The notes under the pieces were generated by a model. It saw only the letters and a list, made by a program, of their open reading frames with translations, was not told the origin of the DNA and made no database searches. 42,027 nt of DNA. It comes from JACPIN01 sp964367085 (GTDB lineage: Archaea > Nanobdellota > Nanobdellia > SCGC-AAA011-G17 > ARS1403). The translations under genes were made by a program, and so were the position numbers. The stretch spans positions 1-42,027 of the forward strand of contig CAYIWL010000002.1 of the NCBI GenBank assembly GCA_964367085.1, given 5' to 3'. Shown here in pieces: positions 8,563 through 15,595 of this stretch. Numbering within the stretch: the first letter of the stretch is position 1; every line of letters begins with the position of its first letter.

Positions 8563-9150
8563 TTACATGGGTTTTAGTGAATCAATTATCACCTCTTCTC
8601 CAAAAACAATAATCCCTTTAAGGGCATTAAGCAGGACTTTATCTTTCTTTCTTATGTTTCTGGCAAAATCTTCTTTAGTCTGATAGAGGGGGTGGATTTT
8701 TTTAATATTTATCTTGTTTATCCCATCTATTTCTGCTTTCACTTTTGAAAATCTTTTTTGATTTGTAATTATCATGATGTCTATATCTTTGGCTTCCTGA
8801 TGCTTTTTTAAAACAGAGCCGAACATAATTGCAGCGTCGGCATTTTTTATTTTCTTAATTTCAGAAATCCATACCTTGACATAGTGATGCGAGCCCTCTG
8901 CTTCTCTCATCAGCAGGAACTTTAGGTATTGTCTTGCATAGTCATTGCTAAAATTAAATCTGAAGAACTTAGCTTTTCCCTTTTCATCCGATATTATTAC
9001 ATCTTCTTTTTCAAGTTTCTTTGCTATCTTTAAAGCTCCCATTGAGCTTATACCAATATGATGAGCAATACTATTTGCATTATACTCTAACTCGGGGGTT
9101 TTGAATATTGTAAGTACAAAAAGCATTTCATTATCTGTTATGTTTCTCAT
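8563..9150 (-). CDS. HTH plus MNT-type nucleotidyltransferase, putative antitoxin of HEPN/MNT pair 1
   Basis: A 195-residue protein. The N-terminal 65 residues form a winged-helix-like domain (ANSIAHHIGISSMGALKIAKKL). A minimal nucleotidyltransferase domain follows, with AAIMFGSVLKKHQEAKDIDIMII, containing the Gly-Ser and Asp-x-Asp residues of the family. In characterised HEPN/MNT modules the MNT protein neutralises the HEPN RNase by nucleotide addition. The N-terminal DNA-binding domain and the palindromes just upstream (9161-9186) suggest that it represses its own operon. Translated just ahead of the HEPN gene. Confidence 0.83.
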   Translation of the reverse strand: MRNITDNEMLFVLTIFKTPELEYNANSIAHHIGISSMGALKIAKKLEKEDVIISDEKGKAKFFRFNFSNDYARQYLKFLLMREAEGSHHYVKVWISEIKKIKNADAAIMFGSVLKKHQEAKDIDIMIITNQKRFSKVKAEIDGINKINIKKIHPLYQTKEDFARNIRKKDKVLLNALKGIIVFGEEVIIDSLKPM

Positions 9151-9160
9151 CTAAACTCAC

Positions 9161-9190
9161 AGTTTATATATATAAACTTATAGTTTATAA
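9161..9190 (-). promoter_or_regulatory. palindromic operator overlapping the promoter of HEPN/MNT pair 1
   Basis: AGTTTATATATATAAACT (9161-9178) is a perfect 18-bp palindrome ending 11 nt before the MNT start codon. A second inverted repeat, AAACT-TAT-AGTTT (9174-9186), overlaps it and runs into a TTTATAAA box. Overlapping operator half-sites on the TATA region are what autoregulation by the HTH-MNT protein would need; that binding is inferred. Confidence 0.6.
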
Positions 9191-9267
9191 AGGTTTTGAT
9201 GCATTATATTAGGCATTTTTAGTATAGGTGAGTTGAGACTCTGTAGTGGATTTCCATAAATTTTTTT

Positions 9268-9282
9268 AGAAATCTTTTTAAA
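9268..9282 (+). promoter_or_regulatory. BRE/TATA promoter of the L35Ae-L10e operon
   Basis: agaaatctttttaaa lies about 24-38 nt before the ATG at 9306. It shares a 13-bp identical core with the promoter at 82-96, which suggests a strong consensus promoter in this genome. Confidence 0.6.
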
Positions 9283-9305
9283 GACTTTATTCAAGCTATT
9301 GTAAA

Positions 9306-9563
9306 ATGAAAGCAAGAATTGCAAGTTTTAGAAGGAGCAGGAGAAGGCAGAATACTAGGCAGATAATTCTTAAAGTTGAAAACATAAACTCTAAGGAAAA
9401 AACAAAAGACTTGATCGGGAAAACAGTTATCTGGAAAAGCCCTGCTGGAAAAGAGATAAAAGGGAAGATTAGCAGCTACCATGGGAATTCCGGGAATGTA
9501 AGAGCGATATTAGAAAGAGGAGTTCCAGGACAGGCAATTGGCGAGGAAGTTGAGATAAAATAA
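9306..9563 (+). CDS. rpl35ae: large-subunit ribosomal protein eL33 (L35Ae)
   Basis: An 85-residue protein with the L35Ae pattern: a basic N-terminus, GKTVIWKSPAGKEIKGKI, then HGNSGNVRAIL and GVPGQAIGEEVEI. It is a component of the archaeal/eukaryotic 50S/60S subunit and absent from bacteria, so it is one of the firmest indications that this is an archaeon. Length is normal for archaea. The next gene starts 1 nt after its stop, and L10e follows, so the three are co-transcribed. Confidence 0.92.
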   Translation: MKARIASFRRSRRRQNTRQIILKVENINSKEKTKDLIGKTVIWKSPAGKEIKGKISSYHGNSGNVRAILERGVPGQAIGEEVEIK

Positions 9564-9564
9564 A

Positions 9565-9870
9565 ATGGTAAGATATACAAATCAGGATCTTTCAAGGAAA
9601 ATATTGCAATATTATGATCCAGCTATAAAAATCGGTAATGGTGAAATTTACCAGTATATTGCTGGATGGATTGACAATCAGCCTGAAGAAATTAATGTTT
9701 ATGATAAGGTGATGATTTTTAGAAAACCCTTGATTAGTGTTGATGGCAAGGTAATGAAAACTCAAAGGCTTCGGCTTATCCTTTTTCGCGCAACTCATCC
9801 AACTGGGTTATATGGAGTTAAATCTGGTAAAGCAGATAACTCTGGCTTGGAAAATAAATTAACGACGTGA
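9565..9870 (+). CDS. unknown 101-residue protein between L35Ae and L10e
   Basis: Not recognised. It is small, soluble and mixed alpha/beta, with no signal peptide or cysteines. It is wedged between two ribosomal protein genes, 1 nt after the L35Ae stop and 4 nt before L10e, so it is co-expressed with translation genes. It could be a lineage-specific ribosome-linked protein or a passenger gene. The tight spacing supports it as a real gene. Confidence 0.65.
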   Translation: MVRYTNQDLSRKILQYYDPAIKIGNGEIYQYIAGWIDNQPEEINVYDKVMIFRKPLISVDGKVMKTQRLRLILFRATHPTGLYGVKSGKADNSGLENKLTT

Positions 9871-9874
9871 AAAA

Positions 9875-10402
9875 ATGGCAACACTAAGAAAATTCAAATG
9901 CTACAGAAATGTTACGAGAGCTTACACTAGAAAGAGCAAATACAAGCCAAAAGCTTATGTCAAGGCAATTCCTAATTCTAGACTGGTTAGATATCACATG
10001 GGAGATGGTCGCAAGCGGTTTACTCATAAAATTGATCTTGTTACTAAAGAAAGAGTGCAAGTAAGAGATAATGCTTTAGAGAGTGCAAGGCAAGTCAGCA
10101 ACAGAAGATTAGAAAATGCGCTTGGAAGAAATGGATATTATTTCAGAATAATGGTATATCCTCATCATGCTTTACGCGAGAATAAAATGTTAGTGGGAGC
10201 AGGAGCGGATAGAATGCAAACAGGAATGCAGCAGGCATTTGGTAAAGTTATTGGAATAGCTGCACAGCTTAGGAAAAATCAAAGTATTTTTACTGTCTAT
10301 GTAAACCAAAGTGGAATAGAGGCTGCTAAAGATGCTTTGAAACATGCGAATCACAGGCTTCCTTTCAAGTCCTTAATTGTGATAAACGAGATAAAACAGT
10401 AG
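9875..10402 (+). CDS. rpl10e: large-subunit ribosomal protein L10e (uL16 family)
   Basis: A 175-residue protein with clear L10e features: the N-terminal RNVTRAYTRKSKYKPKAYVK stretch, ESARQVSNRRLENALG, YPHHALRENKMLVGAGADRMQ and GMQQAFGK. It sits near the peptidyl-transferase centre and the 5S rRNA. The length and the GAGADRMQ loop are typical of archaea. Last gene of the short ribosomal operon that starts at 9306. Confidence 0.95.
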   Translation: MATLRKFKCYRNVTRAYTRKSKYKPKAYVKAIPNSRLVRYHMGDGRKRFTHKIDLVTKERVQVRDNALESARQVSNRRLENALGRNGYYFRIMVYPHHALRENKMLVGAGADRMQTGMQQAFGKVIGIAAQLRKNQSIFTVYVNQSGIEAAKDALKHANHRLPFKSLIVINEIKQ

Positions 10403-10490
10403 CATATTTTATTTGTTGTTCTTTGTGAGTAGTTATGATAGAAAGGTTTAAAAACTGAAAATCCGGAGGTAAACTTTGAGGTTTTAAAAA

Positions 10491-10859
10491 ATGAACTGTG
10501 AATGTGAACAATTATCGGATTTAAGAGAAAAAAGCGACGATTTAAGAGACTTGGGGGAAAAAGTTAGAGAATATGCAGAAATAGATCCAACCGAGCCTTT
10601 TTTAAGAAACGCTCTTGCTCAGAGAGTTCAAGTATACATAGATGGTGCTGAGGATTATACTAGTTCATTTATTAAGGCTTGCAGTGACGGAAGAATATAT
10701 TCAAGGATTAAGGGCTTAAGGTTGAATTCGGATATGACTCATTTGGCTGCAGTCTCACAGAATATGTTCCAAAAAGAGCTATATCCTATTACATATCATT
10801 GCGCTCAATGTGACGAAGAATTGCTAGGCGAATTAGATGAAGTTCAAAATCCAGAATAA
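10491..10859 (+). CDS. unknown 122-residue Cys-containing protein
   Basis: Not recognised. It begins with CECEQ and ends with a CAQCDEE pair, so two Cys pairs could bind a metal. The centre is helical and highly charged, with no membrane segment. A TATA-like gaaaggtttaaaaac at 10441 gives it its own promoter, about 36-50 nt ahead of the ATG. A GGAGGT at 10465-10470 lies 20 nt before the start, too far for normal ribosome binding. The downstream RelB-like gene has a separate promoter inside the 65-nt gap. Confidence 0.6.
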   Translation: MNCECEQLSDLREKSDDLRDLGEKVREYAEIDPTEPFLRNALAQRVQVYIDGAEDYTSSFIKACSDGRIYSRIKGLRLNSDMTHLAAVSQNMFQKELYPITYHCAQCDEELLGELDEVQNPE

Positions 10860-10924
10860 ATTCTATTCGCTAAAACTTAGAAGTGATGGAAGATTATATA
10901 AAGCAAGCTTGTAATCTCGATTAT

Positions 10925-11095
10925 ATGGAAAATACTAAACTCATTTTAGATAAGCTCGACAGCATTAAAGAAGAGTTGGATTATATCAAAAGTCATGTAG
11001 TAGATCTTGACGTGGTACTTACAAGAGATGATTTAGAAGCATTGAAAGAAGCTGAGGAAGACTTTAAGAGGGGAAAAACAAAGAGGCTGGCTTGA
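10925..11095 (+). CDS. relB: RelB-like antitoxin
   Basis: A 56-residue acidic helical protein, MENTKLILDKLDSIKEELDY onward, ending in LTRDDLEALKEAEEDFKRGK. The DDLEALKEAEEDFKRG tail is typical of small archaeal antitoxins that wrap around RelE toxins. In-frame starts at 10883 (GTG) and 10886 (ATG) exist, but the TATA box attatataaag at 10893-10903 lies inside that extension and about 30 nt before the ATG at 10925, so I prefer 10925. The relE toxin, broken here, begins directly after its stop codon. Confidence 0.7.
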   Translation: MENTKLILDKLDSIKEELDYIKSHVVDLDVVLTRDDLEALKEAEEDFKRGKTKRLA

Positions 11096-11360
11096 GTGTA
11101 TTCTGTTCATGCATCTGAACGTGCAAAGAAGTTTCTTGATAAATTAGACGAGCATTTGCGGTTAAGAATAGAGGGAAAAACTCAAAAATTTAAGTAAAAA
11201 TCCTGTACCAAGTGATTCAAAATTTATTGGTAGAGATGAAAATGGAGAGAAAATATTTCGGTATCGTATAGGAGACTACCGAGCATTGTATAAAATAAAT
11301 GAACATGAGGATGTAATTCTTATATCAAAAATTGATAAGCGACCAAAAGTCTATGATTAG
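11096..11360 (+). pseudogene. relE: relE-type toxin interrupted by a +1 frameshift
   Basis: The first frame, GTG at 11096 to TAA at 11197, gives a RelE N-terminus (SERAKKFLDKLDEHLRLRI). The next frame, from about 11190 to TAG at 11360, gives the rest: LSKNPVPSDSKFIGRD, then IFRYRIGDYRALYKI and ISKIDKRPKVYD, the RelE core and tail. The span of 265 nt is exactly one base too long for a normal 87-residue RelE. The extra base lies near the AAAAATTT run at 11184-11191. This is either a genuine broken toxin or a homopolymer sequencing error. The antitoxin upstream is intact. Confidence 0.8.
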
Positions 11361-11394
11361 AAAGTACGATGCTTAAAATTCTAGTCTTTAGATC

Positions 11395-11661
11395 TCACCT
11401 AATCTTCATTCTAAGCTTTCTTAACTCATTGTCATATTCTTTTGAGCCTTCTATTAATCCATCTACTTTCAGTTTCTCTCTTAATATCTTCCAGACATAA
11501 GGCAACTTTATTCCTTTTTCTCCGCCATGTCTGATAGCTACGGTTCCAATTACATATCCCTTGTAAACTGCTTTATAATCTCTATGAGCTTTCACCAAAG
11601 TTATTCTCAAATCTGTGAGAAATGCTAGTGTTTCGTTGAGCTTCATTAACGGAGCTGGCAT
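11395..11661 (-). CDS. unknown 88-residue basic protein
   Basis: Not recognised. A small basic protein with a helical N-terminus and a beta-like centre (YKGYVIGTVAIRHGGEKGIKLP). No membrane segment. It faces away from the pps-like gene and converges on the broken relE. A TATA-like taattataaatataact (about 11678-11694, minus strand) lies near -30 of the ATG at 11661, which supports that start over the internal Met at residue 6. Possibly part of the toxin-antitoxin cluster around it, with no direct evidence. Confidence 0.55.
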   Translation of the reverse strand: MPAPLMKLNETLAFLTDLRITLVKAHRDYKAVYKGYVIGTVAIRHGGEKGIKLPYVWKILREKLKVDGLIEGSKEYDNELRKLRMKIR

Positions 11662-11751
11662 AAAATCATTATAGTTGAGTTATATTTATAATTATCCATG
11701 CCACGAGCTGTTTCAGAAAAGAATATTAATAAGAAACTTATCTCTTAGGCA

Positions 11752-13107
11752 ATGGAAAACGTTATTTGGCTTAAGGATCTTAATAAAAACGATGTGGAAA
11801 TATCCGGGGTGAAGGGAGCTTATCTTGCAGACCTCTATAATAAGAATTTTCCGGTTCCTAATGGTTTTGTTGTTTCTACTGACGCATTTAAAGAGTTCAT
11901 GGAGTCGAATAATATCTCTAGCGAGGTTAAAAAGATTTTGAAAAACCTTAACTTCGAAAACATTGATGAAGTTGGAAGAGCGTCTGAAAAAATTAAAAAC
12001 CTTATAATGAGAGAGAATATTTCTAAATTACTTGAATCTGAGATCTTTGAAGCTTATGAAAATTTGAATGTGAATGAAGATGTTTTAAGAGCGAGCAGCA
12101 ATGTCCTTAGCCTTATTAAGAGCGGAAGGAGCAATGCAATTGTTTCTGTTAGATCTAGCAGTGTTTTTGATCTGCCCGGAGCATGCAGTAATTTCCTAGG
12201 CATTCTTGGAAGTAAGAATTTGATAAACTCAGTAAAGGAATGTTGGAGCAGCCTTTACAGCGTCGGTAATATCCTGAACATGAAAAAAAATAATACTGAT
12301 AATTCTCTTGCTGTTCTTGTCCAGAAACTTGTTGATACAAATAAAAGCGGGATTGTTTTGAGCTCTAATCCTATGAACAGAGAAAATGAGATGATAATTG
12401 AAGCTGCTTTCGGCCTTGGTCAGCTGATAACGAGAGGAGAGATTAGCCCGGATATCTATTTAATCGACAGCAACTTGAGAGTTAAAGGAGAGCTGATTGC
12501 CAAGAAAAAATTAAAATTGATTAGAGATTTGAATACTAACGAGATTGTAAGAAAAAAATTAATTGAAGAGCGTGAGAAAAGAGTTTTGCAGGCCTGGGAG
12601 ATTGAAGATATTTCCAGACTAACTCAGAAGATTGAAAGAGTTTATGACAAACCTGTAATTATTGAATTCGGGATTGGAAAAAAGATAGAAGTTTTTCATG
12701 TAAGGCTTTTTGATTTCCAGGAGATAATTGACAAGGATAATTTAAACGGAGAGATTTTAGTTCGTGGGGTTGGCGGAAGCCCTAAGATAAATAGCGGGGT
12801 TGTTTCAAATTCTGAAATTATTGTTTGCGAAACTGCTGATCCTAGGCTAGTTGGAATGATTGACAAAGTAAAAGGCGTTGTTGTAAATGAAGGAAGCTTA
12901 GGAAGCTGTTTAGGGATCTTGTGCAGGCAGCTAGGAGTCCCTTTTGTCATTGCTGAAAATTCCACTGCTCTGCTTAATAGAGGACTGATTGTTACTGTTG
13001 ATGGTGTTGGCGGGAAAGTTTACAAAGGAGAAGTGAAAGAAAGAGAAGAGAAAATAAAAATTAAAGATGAAAGTAAAAGTTATGGGTTTGAAGTGCTGGA
13101 TTTGTGA
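11752..13107 (+). CDS. PEP synthase-like protein: ATP-binding and swivelling domains only, catalytic His replaced by Cys
   Basis: A 451-residue relative of phosphoenolpyruvate synthase (about 750-800 residues). Residues 1-320 match the N-terminal ATP-binding domain (GVKGAYLADL, IVSVRSSSVFDLPGACSNFLG, VDTNKSGIVLSSNP, EAAFGLGQLITRGEISPDIY). Residues about 345-430 match the phosphohistidine swivelling domain, but the GGxTSHAAIxAR motif reads GSLGSCLGILCR: the catalytic His is Cys386. The C-terminal PEP/pyruvate barrel is absent. It therefore cannot perform the PEP synthase reaction as known. It may be a phosphotransfer relic, a regulator, or an enzyme using Cys. No PPS barrel gene is nearby. Confidence 0.85.
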   Translation: MENVIWLKDLNKNDVEISGVKGAYLADLYNKNFPVPNGFVVSTDAFKEFMESNNISSEVKKILKNLNFENIDEVGRASEKIKNLIMRENISKLLESEIFEAYENLNVNEDVLRASSNVLSLIKSGRSNAIVSVRSSSVFDLPGACSNFLGILGSKNLINSVKECWSSLYSVGNILNMKKNNTDNSLAVLVQKLVDTNKSGIVLSSNPMNRENEMIIEAAFGLGQLITRGEISPDIYLIDSNLRVKGELIAKKKLKLIRDLNTNEIVRKKLIEEREKRVLQAWEIEDISRLTQKIERVYDKPVIIEFGIGKKIEVFHVRLFDFQEIIDKDNLNGEILVRGVGGSPKINSGVVSNSEIIVCETADPRLVGMIDKVKGVVVNEGSLGSCLGILCRQLGVPFVIAENSTALLNRGLIVTVDGVGGKVYKGEVKEREEKIKIKDESKSYGFEVLDL

Positions 13108-13147
13108 AAACGAAATGCTTATATACACACTATAGATATATAATTAT

Positions 13148-13351
13148 ATGACAACAACAATTCAAGTGCAGGATACAACTTTAGAACTCCTAAAGAAATT
13201 GAAGAATGAAACTAAATCTAATTCGTATGATGAAGCAATAAAAAAGATAACTATATCCAGAGCAAAAAATGAATCTTTATACGGATTTTTAGGCAAGAAA
13301 TCAAGAAAGTGGATATTGAAAGATTTGAGAGACAAAAATGACCGATTCTAA
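13148..13351 (+). CDS. vapB: VapB-like antitoxin
   Basis: A 67-residue protein with an N-terminal beta strand then helices (MTTTIQVQDTTLELLKKLK, SYDEAIKKIT), the layout of ribbon-helix-helix VapB antitoxins, and a basic toxin-binding tail. A TATA-like cttatatacac near 13111-13121 lies about 30 nt before the ATG, and a tagatatataatt stretch follows, a possible operator. It overlaps vapC by 14 nt. Confidence 0.75.
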   Translation: MTTTIQVQDTTLELLKKLKNETKSNSYDEAIKKITISRAKNESLYGFLGKKSRKWILKDLRDKNDRF

Positions 13352-13715
13352 GTTTCTTGATTCTTCTGCATGGCTTTCCTACTTCTATGCTGAGAATATT
13401 AAGATTAAAACCGTTGTAGAATCCGATGATTTTTTATTGAGCTCTGCACTTTCTATTTTTGAGATTAAGCTGAAAATGTTAAAAGATAAAAGGCAGCTTT
13501 CCGAAATTCAGCAGTCTCTGGACTTTCTTAAGAAGAGAAGCTTAGTACTTTCTGTATCTGAAGATGTGGCCCTAAATGCCGTAGAAATCTCCTTTAAGCA
13601 TTCTCTCCATGCAATTGATGCCTTGATCTATGCGTCTGCAATTAAGAAAAATGCGACTTTAATAACCCTAGATAATGATTTTAGAAGATTAGATAATGTA
13701 GTTATCTTAAATTGA
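13338..13715 (+). CDS. vapC: VapC-like PIN-domain ribonuclease toxin
   Basis: A 125-residue PIN domain. The acidic metal-binding residues are visible in order: Asp in FLDSSAW, Glu in SIFEIKLK, Asp in HAIDALIYA and Asp in ITLDNDF. Such toxins cleave tRNA or rRNA when free of VapB. Complete and of normal length. Starts inside the end of vapB (14-nt overlap), so the two are translationally coupled. Confidence 0.83.
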   Translation: MTDSKFLDSSAWLSYFYAENIKIKTVVESDDFLLSSALSIFEIKLKMLKDKRQLSEIQQSLDFLKKRSLVLSVSEDVALNAVEISFKHSLHAIDALIYASAIKKNATLITLDNDFRRLDNVVILN

Positions 13716-13873
13716 TATATTCTATATTTAGACGGTCAAAAAAGGAGGTTTAGGTATTTGTAAATCAGACTCTAGGAAAAATATAGCCAATGACATATAT
13801 TTCTGGGTTACACTCGCACTTAATCTTTAGTTAAGCTTAAATTCATTATTTTTTATATTTTTTGAAAAGTAAA

Positions 13874-14345
13874 ATGATTAGCACTTCGCAAATTAGGATT
13901 ACGAGAAAAATATCAACTTCAGTTTCTGATGGCTTTAAGGGAGTTGGTTCTATTAGGTATGGTGTAAATGTTCCAAGGAGAAGAGATTCAGGATTTGGAT
14001 TATTAGTAGCTAGGATAGTTGATGATGAGTCTAGATGGCTGTTGCCAAAAATCGGGGAGTTAAAGATAGGGGATATCTTTGCTAGTATGATACATTTTTG
14101 TCCGAATAGTTATCCTTCTTATCCTGATCATCCAAAAAAGAATGACGAAAAAAAGAGGGGGAAAGGGGTCCGGCTCTGCTTTGCTTGAAGAGATGATATT
14201 TGATGCAAAAAATGAATTTAATGCAGCTGCAATAGTTGGAATTGGGGCTTCTTACTCGATGTCTAGATTTTTTGAGAAAAAAGGTTTTACAACGGTTTAT
14301 AGAGGAGAGCCGGACAGCCTTGGAACTTATTATAAACTTTTGTAA
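13874..14345 (+). pseudogene. GNAT-family acetyltransferase, frameshifted
   Basis: The first frame runs from the ATG at 13874 to a stop at 14188. The downstream frame to 14345 encodes a typical GNAT C-terminus: GKGSGSALLEEM (the acetyl-CoA pyrophosphate loop) and SMSRFFEKKGF. The frames join at the purine run gaaaaaaagagggggaaagggg (14147-14168). A single-base change restores one product of about 157 residues with the expected GxGxA loop. It could be a real pseudogene or a homopolymer error. The substrate cannot be read from the sequence. The TTG at 13862 is a poorer start. Confidence 0.68.
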
Positions 14346-14396
14346 ATGATGCCTTGCTGTTTTTTTGCCAATCTCATAGAGAATAATATTTAATAG

Positions 14397-14729
14397 TTAA
14401 CTTTTCTCAATCACTAGTCTATCGGCATCTGGATGGATGTATGCTTCCTCTCCTTCTTTTAAATTGAGAAACTCTGCTATCCTTTTCGGAATCCTTACGG
14501 CTAAGCTGTTTCCTGTTTTTGCTATCTTTGTTTTTAGGCCTAAGCCCCAAATCCCTTTTTTCTTGGCAACGTTTTCAATCATTCTTGTTGTTTCTTCGTC
14601 AGTAAATGATTCATTACAAACATCACAAACATCTGCAGGAAATTTTCCTAGATAAACCCCAAACATTCTTTCATCTATTTCTTTTTTTCTTAAATTACCC
14701 TTATTGCACAATGGACATTTCATCTGCAT
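14397..14729 (-). CDS. MqsA/YgiT-type zinc finger plus AbrB-like DNA-binding protein
   Basis: A 110-residue protein. Residues 1-45 carry two Cys pairs (CPLC, CDVC) of the YgiT/MqsA zinc-finger type. Residues about 65-108 form an AbrB/SpoVT-like swapped hairpin (AKTGNSLAVRIPKRIAEFL). It is probably an antitoxin or autoregulator. No toxin gene is next to it, so it is an orphan paralogue of the antitoxin at 14791-15147. A strong ribosome-binding site, AAGGTGG, lies 5 nt before the ATG at 14729 and fixes that start. Confidence 0.78.
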   Translation of the reverse strand: MQMKCPLCNKGNLRKKEIDERMFGVYLGKFPADVCDVCNESFTDEETTRMIENVAKKKGIWGLGLKTKIAKTGNSLAVRIPKRIAEFLNLKEGEEAYIHPDADRLVIEKS

Positions 14730-14790
14730 ATTACCACCTTAATTTTACAGTTATCACATAGCATACATCATCCATTTTTTACTTTGAAAT

Positions 14791-15147
14791 TTAATACTCA
14801 ATTGTTAATTTTCTTTCTCCTTCTTTATACACATATCCTTTACTTATTTTGTCTAGTCCTAATAATTGAGCGAACTTAGTTGGAAATCTTAAAGTTACAG
14901 TGTTCCCAGTTTTCCAAAACTTTATCTCTTTCCTTCCAATCCCCCACAATCCAGCTTCCTGTAGCTTCTGTTCAACAATCTGCATGCTCCAACTAGGCAG
15001 ATATTGGTCTCCGCACTTATCACATATCTCCACATCCAAAACCCCACAATCGATTTCATCTTGTATTACCTTCTCCTTTTCCCATCTAATTTTTCCTCCA
15101 CAAGGGCATGGAAACCTCATCTTCTTGATTTTTTCAATATCTTTCAT
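14791..15147 (-). CDS. MqsA-like antitoxin (zinc finger plus AbrB-like domain)
   Basis: A 118-residue protein with an N-terminal zinc finger (CPCGG and CDKCGDQY) and a C-terminal AbrB-like hairpin (WKTGNTVTLRFPTKFAQLLG). Same architecture as 14397-14729. It starts 1 nt after the stop of the DUF4258-like toxin gene, giving the toxin-first order known from MqsRA. It is expected to bind both its toxin and the repeats at 15411-15440. Confidence 0.8.
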   Translation of the reverse strand: MKDIEKIKKMRFPCPCGGKIRWEKEKVIQDEIDCGVLDVEICDKCGDQYLPSWSMQIVEQKLQEAGLWGIGRKEIKFWKTGNTVTLRFPTKFAQLLGLDKISKGYVYKEGERKLTIEY

Positions 15148-15148
15148 T

Positions 15149-15409
15149 TCAAACCTCCATGACAGTTATTGGATAAATCTTTCTTATATCTTCTAATTGG
15201 AACTGCCTATAAACCACTTTAAACCATCTATATTCAGCAATAAAAGATCCGTCTTTTCTTAGCCTTTTAGCACCTTTTTGGACAGCTTCTTTGATTTGAC
15301 TTTCAAAAATTCCTCTTAATTGCATCCTATCAATAACATGTTCTACTCTCCTAATAGAATCTTTCCATTCCTTAATACCCTTATATTTTACGTTAACCTC
15401 AATTTCCAT
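15149..15409 (-). CDS. DUF4258/MqsR-like putative RNase toxin
   Basis: An 86-residue basic protein. The order of elements fits DUF4258 proteins of the RelE/BECR-fold toxin group: a helix containing RVEHVIDRMQLRGI, a second helix, then strands FIAEYRWFKVVYRQ and IYPITVMEV. The first gene of the operon, with the MqsA-like antitoxin 1 nt downstream. The ATG begins 1 nt after three 10-bp TATA-containing repeats. Confidence 0.72.
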   Translation of the reverse strand: MEIEVNVKYKGIKEWKDSIRRVEHVIDRMQLRGIFESQIKEAVQKGAKRLRKDGSFIAEYRWFKVVYRQFQLEDIRKIYPITVMEV

Positions 15410-15410
15410 A

Positions 15411-15440
15411 GAAGTATATAAAAGTATATAAAAGTATATA
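15411..15440 (-). repeat. three tandem 10-bp repeats at the toxin-antitoxin promoter
   Basis: Three copies of aaagtatata in direct order (the first begins gaag). The 10-bp period places each copy on the same face of the helix. Each contains a TATA-like core, so the array could act as promoter and as cooperative operator for the AbrB-domain antitoxin. It ends 1 nt before the toxin start codon on the minus strand. Confidence 0.6.
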
Positions 15441-15535
15441 AATCTTGCTACGGCTAGAATCGTGCAAGAGGGTAGTATGTAGAAGAAATTATCATAGTAA
15501 ATATGTAACTACTTTAAAGTAATATAATATAGAAA

Positions 15536-15545
15536 GCTTTATATA
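15536..15545 (+). promoter_or_regulatory. TATA box for the 15596 gene
   Basis: gctttatata lies about 51-60 nt before the ATG at 15596, which leaves a leader of roughly 25-30 nt containing the ribosome-binding site agaggt at 15584-15589. This gene is therefore leadered, unlike several others here. Confidence 0.5.
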
Positions 15546-15595
15546 CTAGCGCTTTTCTCTTTTTAGTATAAAATTAAGAAAATAGAGGTAAATAA

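Noticed and set aside
10463..10482. Strong GGAGGT followed by a three-codon frame before the 10491 gene
   Set aside because: TTG-AGG-TTT-TAA is too short to argue for a leader peptide.
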